Below are positions 23,605-24,612 of a stretch of 24,612 bases of DNA, one piece after another. The notes beneath the pieces were generated by a model, which did not search any database, was not told where the DNA came from, and saw only the letters and a program-made list of their open reading frames with translations. Made by a program: the position numbers and the translations under genes. This DNA is from Chrysochromulina tobinii (taxonomy: Eukaryota; Haptophyta; Prymnesiales; Chrysochromulinaceae), in the NCBI GenBank assembly GCA_001275005.1, contig JWZX01002724.1:1-24612 (forward strand). Reading direction: 5' to 3'. Within the stretch, counting starts at the first letter, position 1. Each line of letters opens with the position of its first letter.

Positions 23605-24612
23605 ACGGGCTAGAGGGCAGCCGGCAAGCTCGCCACGCGCCGTTCTCCTTCCTCCCGCTCTCAGCACCTCTCTACGAAAACATCCCAGAGTAATTCCGCC
23701 ATAAAGAGTAGGTTAGCGTAGATTTAGTCTTTAATTAAGGGGGTCACATGGATCATCATTGGTACATCTTCCCTCTCAAACGGCCATTGGCCGATTGCGC
23801 AGTGAAGCTGCCGCCGGGGCAGTTTGTGTAGGGGTAGAGGCAACGATTTGGCACCCTTTTCGGACCCAAATTAGTGTTCCACTTTTATCCTGAGCCTTCT
23901 ACCCGGAGTTCGCCAACGACGCGTAACCACACGATCCAGGCTCCCTGAGCGGGGCCTGTAATTGCGTGACGAAACCATTCATTCAAATCAATTAAATCCT
24001 GCATAGCGGACCTTCCTAAAGTGTGCCCAGGGACATAATTGGAAAGTAACGCGTCTCCACGTGCAGATTCCCAGGAATGGAAAATCGCACTCCGCCACAC
24101 ACGCCGCGCGATGCCACCTGCGCGCGCGCGCGCACGCCGAAGCCTGATGGCCGACGACAACGAGCCTCCGACGGCCTCAACCAGCGGCTCCGCCGTCTGC
24201 TTTCGCTTCCGCCGATCGCTGACGACACGAGATGGCCTGTCAAAGTCGTGGGCGGAGCGCTGCTGCACAATCCCTGAGGCGTTGAAGACGCTGAAACCGC
24301 GGTACGTTCGCATAACCTAGTCGGCGATGGCGAATTTGTTCTCCGAGCGGTCGTTCCGGCGGGCGTCGCCCTGCGCTGGTGCGTCGCTCGATGCTGCACA
24401 GACGCGCACCGGCTGGCCCCTCGGCCGGCATGACCGCGACGGCATCCACGACTAGAGGGGTCAGCCCCAAAAATCGACTTTTTGAAACGTCACGATCTGA
24501 CAGCATGCGACATACCCACGTGTAGAGCACACTCAGGGGATCACAATGCACCATGGTACACTGTCAGGGTCATCCTCTTTGAGGAATTACATGCATGTAA
24601 CGTGCAAAAAAA
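23605..24612. other. AT-richer right-hand end, no gene recognised
   Basis: This 1008 bp region lies downstream of the DUF6625-like gene. The first 400 bp are clearly AT-richer than the rest of the window and probably include the 3' untranslated region. Minus-strand frames at 23885-24313 (142 codons) and 24240-24554 (104 codons) overlap each other and match nothing I recognise. A CG alternating run lies at 24120-24133. A 14 bp perfect palindrome ttacatgcatgtaa lies at 24587-24600. The window ends in a short A run. Confidence 0.45.

Noticed and set aside
24120-24133. Alternating CG run, possible Z-DNA
   Set aside because: It is short and of a kind common in GC-rich genomes; no functional context is visible.
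23885-24313. A 142-codon minus-strand open frame near the right end
   Set aside because: No family resemblance, signal or repeat supports it, and an overlapping frame is equally open. It is not excluded, but not supportable.
24587-24600. Perfect palindrome ttacatgcatgtaa near the window end
   Set aside because: At 14 bp, and with no repeated copy seen, it is not enough to claim a regulatory or transposon end.

Overview
The window looks like nuclear DNA from a GC-rich, gene-dense, intron-poor single-celled alga. A haptophyte is my best guess, with other GC-rich microalgae possible. Several things point to a eukaryote: a four-domain voltage-gated cation channel, the U5 snRNP assembly factor AAR2, a DDX52/Rok1-type helicase remnant, a GT-AG intron and long low-complexity amino-acid runs. 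No tRNA, rRNA, CRISPR array or intact mobile element was recognised. The haptophyte guess rests on my impression of the protein style (ZZ-like, PAN-like and DUF6625-like families) and not on a marker gene.

Layout, left to right. Bases 1-1000 hold about three copies of a 167-180 bp GC-rich tandem repeat and no convincing gene. Minus-strand 1203-2025 is a broken DDX52/Rok1-type DEAD-box helicase with a 22 bp duplication and three further +1 shifts. An intact AAR2 gene (minus) follows and diverges from a plus-strand gene for a probable myristoylated protein with a degenerate ZZ-type finger. A 530 bp convergent spacer with a two-copy direct repeat leads to two minus-strand frames separated by one TGA; the downstream one is a long coiled coil. 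From 14250 down to 7973 (minus) runs a four-repeat voltage-gated Ca2+/cation channel with a C-terminal EF-hand. It is split by a -1 frame change in the domain III pore loop.

The right half holds a secreted cysteine-rich PAN/Apple-like protein with one intron (plus), a long coiled-coil protein with a weak resemblance to axonemal dynein light chain/AXDND1 proteins (minus), a membrane-anchored or secreted TPR protein (minus) and a multi-pass membrane protein (minus). Divergent from the last is a 933-residue type II membrane protein (plus) that joins a doublecortin-like domain to a DUF6625 glycosyltransferase-like domain. The last 1 kb is AT-richer and has no recognisable gene.

The genes do not form one obvious pathway. 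The channel, the long coiled coils and the MGCGGSK protein would fit a Ca2+-responsive flagellate or membrane-associated cell, but that is inference. The strongest cross-cutting signal is the abundance of 12-30 bp tandem duplications. Those inside intact genes are multiples of three (12, 15, 18, 30). Those in the broken helicase, at the membrane-protein stop codon and in spacers mostly are not (22, 23, 19, about 127). This suggests an active local-duplication process that is filtered by selection and is reshaping gene ends, a splice acceptor and a promoter.
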